Shown here in pieces: positions 20,025-22,214 of a DNA stretch of 22,214 nt. Numbering within the stretch: position 1 is the stretch's first letter; each line of letters starts with the position of its first letter. Both the position numbers and the translations under genes were made by a program. Below the pieces are notes generated by a model, which worked only from the letters and a program-made list of their open reading frames with translations, was not told the DNA's origin and ran no database searches. Source of the DNA: a virus; IMG/VR virus record IMGVR_UViG_3300028834_000005, positions 1 to 22,214 of that record. One strand, written 5' to 3'.

Positions 20025-22214
20025 ATGGCAAAAACACTTGGAATAGACATAGTTATAGGTTCTGCTGTTGCAGGAGCTGTTAACGGATTTAGGAGTGTAT
20101 TAGGAGAGACAAATAAACTAGGAAGTGCAATTGAGAAATTAAACAAGGAAAAACTAACTATTCTTGAAGAAACTACGGCAGTTAAAAAATTTAATGATAG
20201 GCTATCTACTTTAAATAAAACGCTTGATAATTTATATAGCAAAAAAAAGGATTTACAACTTAAAAAAGCACTTGCAAAAACAGATGAAGAAGCAAAAAAA
20301 TTTAATGAAGAATTAAAAAAAGTAAATAAAAGAATTTCCGCACTTAATAGACAAAAACTAAACATAAAAGATGAGTTAGAAAAAGCAAAAGAAGAAGCAA
20401 AAAAGACCAATTTAGAGTTTAGAGCATTAGATAAAACTCTTTCTAGATTAAAAAAATATAAATTAACTCTTGAATTAAATCGGTTAAAAAGAGAAGATTA
20501 TAAAAGTAAAATATTGGATACCATTGCAATAGGTGCTACTGTTAGTTATCCTGTTAAAAAAGCAATTGAATTTGAAAGTGCAATGGCGGATGTTGTAAAG
20601 GTGGCTAATTTAAGTGAGAAAGAGACTAAAAAAATGTCTCTTGCACTTGAAAAACTTTCTACTAAAATCCCTATTGCCGCAGACGGACTTGCAAGTATTG
20701 CTGCAAGTGGGGCTAGTCTTGGTATAGCAAAAGATAAATTAATAGACTTTACAAAGGTGGTTGCAAAAATGTCAACGGCCTTTGATATGAGTGCAGATGA
20801 AGCGGGTGAAGCGGTTGCTAAGATTATGAATGTATATGGATTAGGACTTAAAGAGACTACAAAACTTGGAGATGTGTTAAATTATATATCCGATAATACG
20901 GCAGCAAAAGCAAGAGATATGATAAATGTATTAAGCAGAATAGGCGGAACTGCTAAAATGTTCGGACTTAGTGCTAAGAATGCCGCAGCACTTGCCGATG
21001 CGTTTTTAGCAATGGGAAAACCGCCGGAAGTTGCGGCTACTGCAATAAATGCACTCCTTACAAAACTTAACACAGCCGATAAACAAGGTAAAAAATTTCA
21101 AGACGGACTAAAAGCACTAGGACTAAATGCAATAGATATAAAATTTGCAATTAAAAATGATCCTCAAAAAGCCATTATGATGGTTTTAAATGGAATCAAA
21201 CAATTTGATAAACAAACTCAGATGGGAATTTTAACCGATATGTTCGGAGCTGAATATAGTGATGATATTGCTTTATTAGTAGCCGGACTTGATAATTACA
21301 AAAAAGCCTTAAAGCTTGTAAATGATGAACAAGGCTACAATAATTCAATGCAAAGAGAATTTGAAAATAGAAGCAAAACTACTGCAAATCAATTGCAACT
21401 TTTAGGCAATGCTTTAAATAGAATAGCAATAGATTTAGGAAGTGTAGTATTGCCTGCTTTGAAAACTTTTGCAAATTTCGGGGTAAAAATAGCAGATTTT
21501 ATTGCTAATCTTAATCAAGAATTTCCTATTTTAGGAAAAGTTATCACTACAACGGCTATCGCTCTTGGAAGTTTTACTGTTGTAGGAGCGGCTGTAGGGT
21601 ATTTCTTAACTTTTATAATCAGCGGAATTACAAGACTTAAAATAGCACTTACTTTTTTGAGTAAAGCATTAAAATTAAATAAATTAGAGCTTATTTTGCT
21701 TGATAAAGCTCATAAAATTTTTAACAGGACCGCACTAATTACAAAAGCAAACCTTATAGGTTTAAAGAATTATTTAAGTTCTGTTTCATTAAAAAGCATT
21801 TTATTAAGAACTAAAACTGTTTCTTTAACTATTGCTAAAAAAGCTTGGGGAGTTGCTAATTTATTTGTGAGTAAAAGTTTAAATCTTTTAAATAATACAC
21901 TTAATCTAGTAGGTAAAGGCCTTTTATTTATAAAAGCAAATCTAAAAACAGGTGCAATTTATGCTTATAATTTTGCACTTAAAACATTAAATTTTACGGC
22001 GAAATTAACATCTAACGCACTTAAATTTGCAGGCAAATCTCTTTTATGGCTTAGTAGAGCAGTGTTTACAAATCCAATAGGCATAGCAATAACCGCAATT
22101 GCTGCCGGGGCATATCTTATTTATAGCAATTGGGATAAGCTAAAAGGATTTTTTACCGGACTTTGGAATGGAGTGAAAAATATTTTTAGCGGTGCTTGGG
22201 AATTTATAAAAAAT
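20025..22214 (+). CDS. Tail tape-measure protein (3' end outside window)
   Basis: The frame is open from ATG 20025 to the window end, 730 codons, with no stop. The N-terminal 150 residues are a Lys/Glu-rich coiled coil. A TP901-type tape-measure core follows: YPVKKAIEFESAMADVVKVANLS (about 182-204), LASIAASGASLGIAKDKLIDFTKVVAKM, MSADEAGEAVAKIM and DVLNYISDNTAAKARDMINVLSRIGG (about 285-310), then MFGLSAKNAAALADAFLAMG. Later come hydrophobic membrane-like stretches (GKVITTTAIALGSFTVVGAA; NPIGIAIT and the Ala-rich run after it) and NWDKLKGFFTGLWNGVKNIF near the edge. The protein sets tail length and enters the target membrane. The ribosome site is weak, so coupling to the E' stop may be limited. 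Confidence 0.93.
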   Translation, partial: MAKTLGIDIVIGSAVAGAVNGFRSVLGETNKLGSAIEKLNKEKLTILEETTAVKKFNDRLSTLNKTLDNLYSKKKDLQLKKALAKTDEEAKKFNEELKKVNKRISALNRQKLNIKDELEKAKEEAKKTNLEFRALDKTLSRLKKYKLTLELNRLKREDYKSKILDTIAIGATVSYPVKKAIEFESAMADVVKVANLSEKETKKMSLALEKLSTKIPIAADGLASIAASGASLGIAKDKLIDFTKVVAKMSTAFDMSADEAGEAVAKIMNVYGLGLKETTKLGDVLNYISDNTAAKARDMINVLSRIGGTAKMFGLSAKNAAALADAFLAMGKPPEVAATAINALLTKLNTADKQGKKFQDGLKALGLNAIDIKFAIKNDPQKAIMMVLNGIKQFDKQTQMGILTDMFGAEYSDDIALLVAGLDNYKKALKLVNDEQGYNNSMQREFENRSKTTANQLQLLGNALNRIAIDLGSVVLPALKTFANFGVKIADFIANLNQEFPILGKVITTTAIALGSFTVVGAAVGYFLTFIISGITRLKIALTFLSKALKLNKLELILLDKAHKIFNRTALITKANLIGLKNYLSSVSLKSILLRTKTVSLTIAKKAWGVANLFVSKSLNLLNNTLNLVGKGLLFIKANLKTGAIYAYNFALKTLNFTAKLTSNALKFAGKSLLWLSRAVFTNPIGIAITAIAAGAYLIYSNWDKLKGFFTGLWNGVKNIFSGAWEFIKN

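Noticed and set aside
20018-21073. Minus-strand open frames within the tape-measure gene
   Set aside because: They are antisense to the coiled coil and core of the tape measure, with Ser/Phe-rich composition and no start signals.
1-22214. tRNA, rRNA, insertion sequence or phage end (attachment site)
   Set aside because: I found no cloverleaf-like tRNA, no rRNA-like stretch, no second transposase, and no terminal repeats marking a phage end inside the window.

Overview
The window is most of the left and central part of a Mu-like transposable prophage in a low-GC bacterium. Several things suggest a member of the Campylobacterota (the Campylobacter / Nautilia / Sulfurimonas group): AT-rich DNA with TTA, AAA and AGA codons dominating, strong AAGGAG ribosome sites, tight ATGA gene overlaps, and a gene set that resembles the Mu-type prophages known from Campylobacter. 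The genus is an inference. No host housekeeping gene, tRNA or rRNA is visible, and neither phage end (attL or attR) lies inside the window.

Layout. (1) About 1-4789, plus strand: the transposition and early region. It holds the 3' part of a MuA/TnsB-type transposase (cut by the window edge), a MuB-type AAA+ ATPase, two very small ORFs, a Gam-type DNA-end protector, a GH108-type endolysin, GemA (Mu gp16), an Ogr/NrdR-like zinc-ribbon protein that may be the late activator, and a 76-codon orphan with its own extended -10 promoter. (2) 4816-12034, minus strand, convergent with region 1: the Mu-type head operon. In transcription order it reads I protease (with a nested Z-like scaffold start), T major capsid, gp36-like, gp37-like, small terminase, large terminase, portal, F-type head morphogenesis protein with a C-terminal PBECR-type nuclease domain, and G morphogenesis protein. 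This is a circular permutation of the Mu order, turned to the opposite strand. (3) 12175 to the end, plus strand: the lysis and tail operon. It holds a 3-TM holin-like protein, a membrane-anchored coiled-coil protein, P2-like contractile-tail baseplate genes (V, PAAR, W/gp25, J, I), fibre genes, sheath, tube, an E/E' tail-assembly-chaperone pair joined by a probable -1 frameshift, and the first 730 codons of a tape-measure protein. A small two-helix membrane-protein gene lies antisense in front of the tape measure and looks like a moron.

The genes describe one life cycle. A and B transpose and replicate the DNA, Gam protects ends, the zinc-ribbon protein probably switches on late genes, the head operon builds and fills capsids, the tail operon builds a contractile tail, and the holin and endolysin release virions.

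The most unusual sequence features are tandem heptanucleotide arrays in the spacers, several starting at or next to a stop codon. The largest is 28 perfect GAGAATT/GAGAATG units at 13487-13682, and its T/G order contains a 12-unit pattern repeated once at a 13-unit shift. The same heptad also occurs downstream of the transposase and inside the portal coding sequence. Other points of note are the T_TTT_TTA frameshift site, the nuclease fused to the F-type head protein, the antisense moron with a TATAAT box 6 nt from its ATG, and a sharp change in G-versus-C skew between the early and late plus-strand regions.
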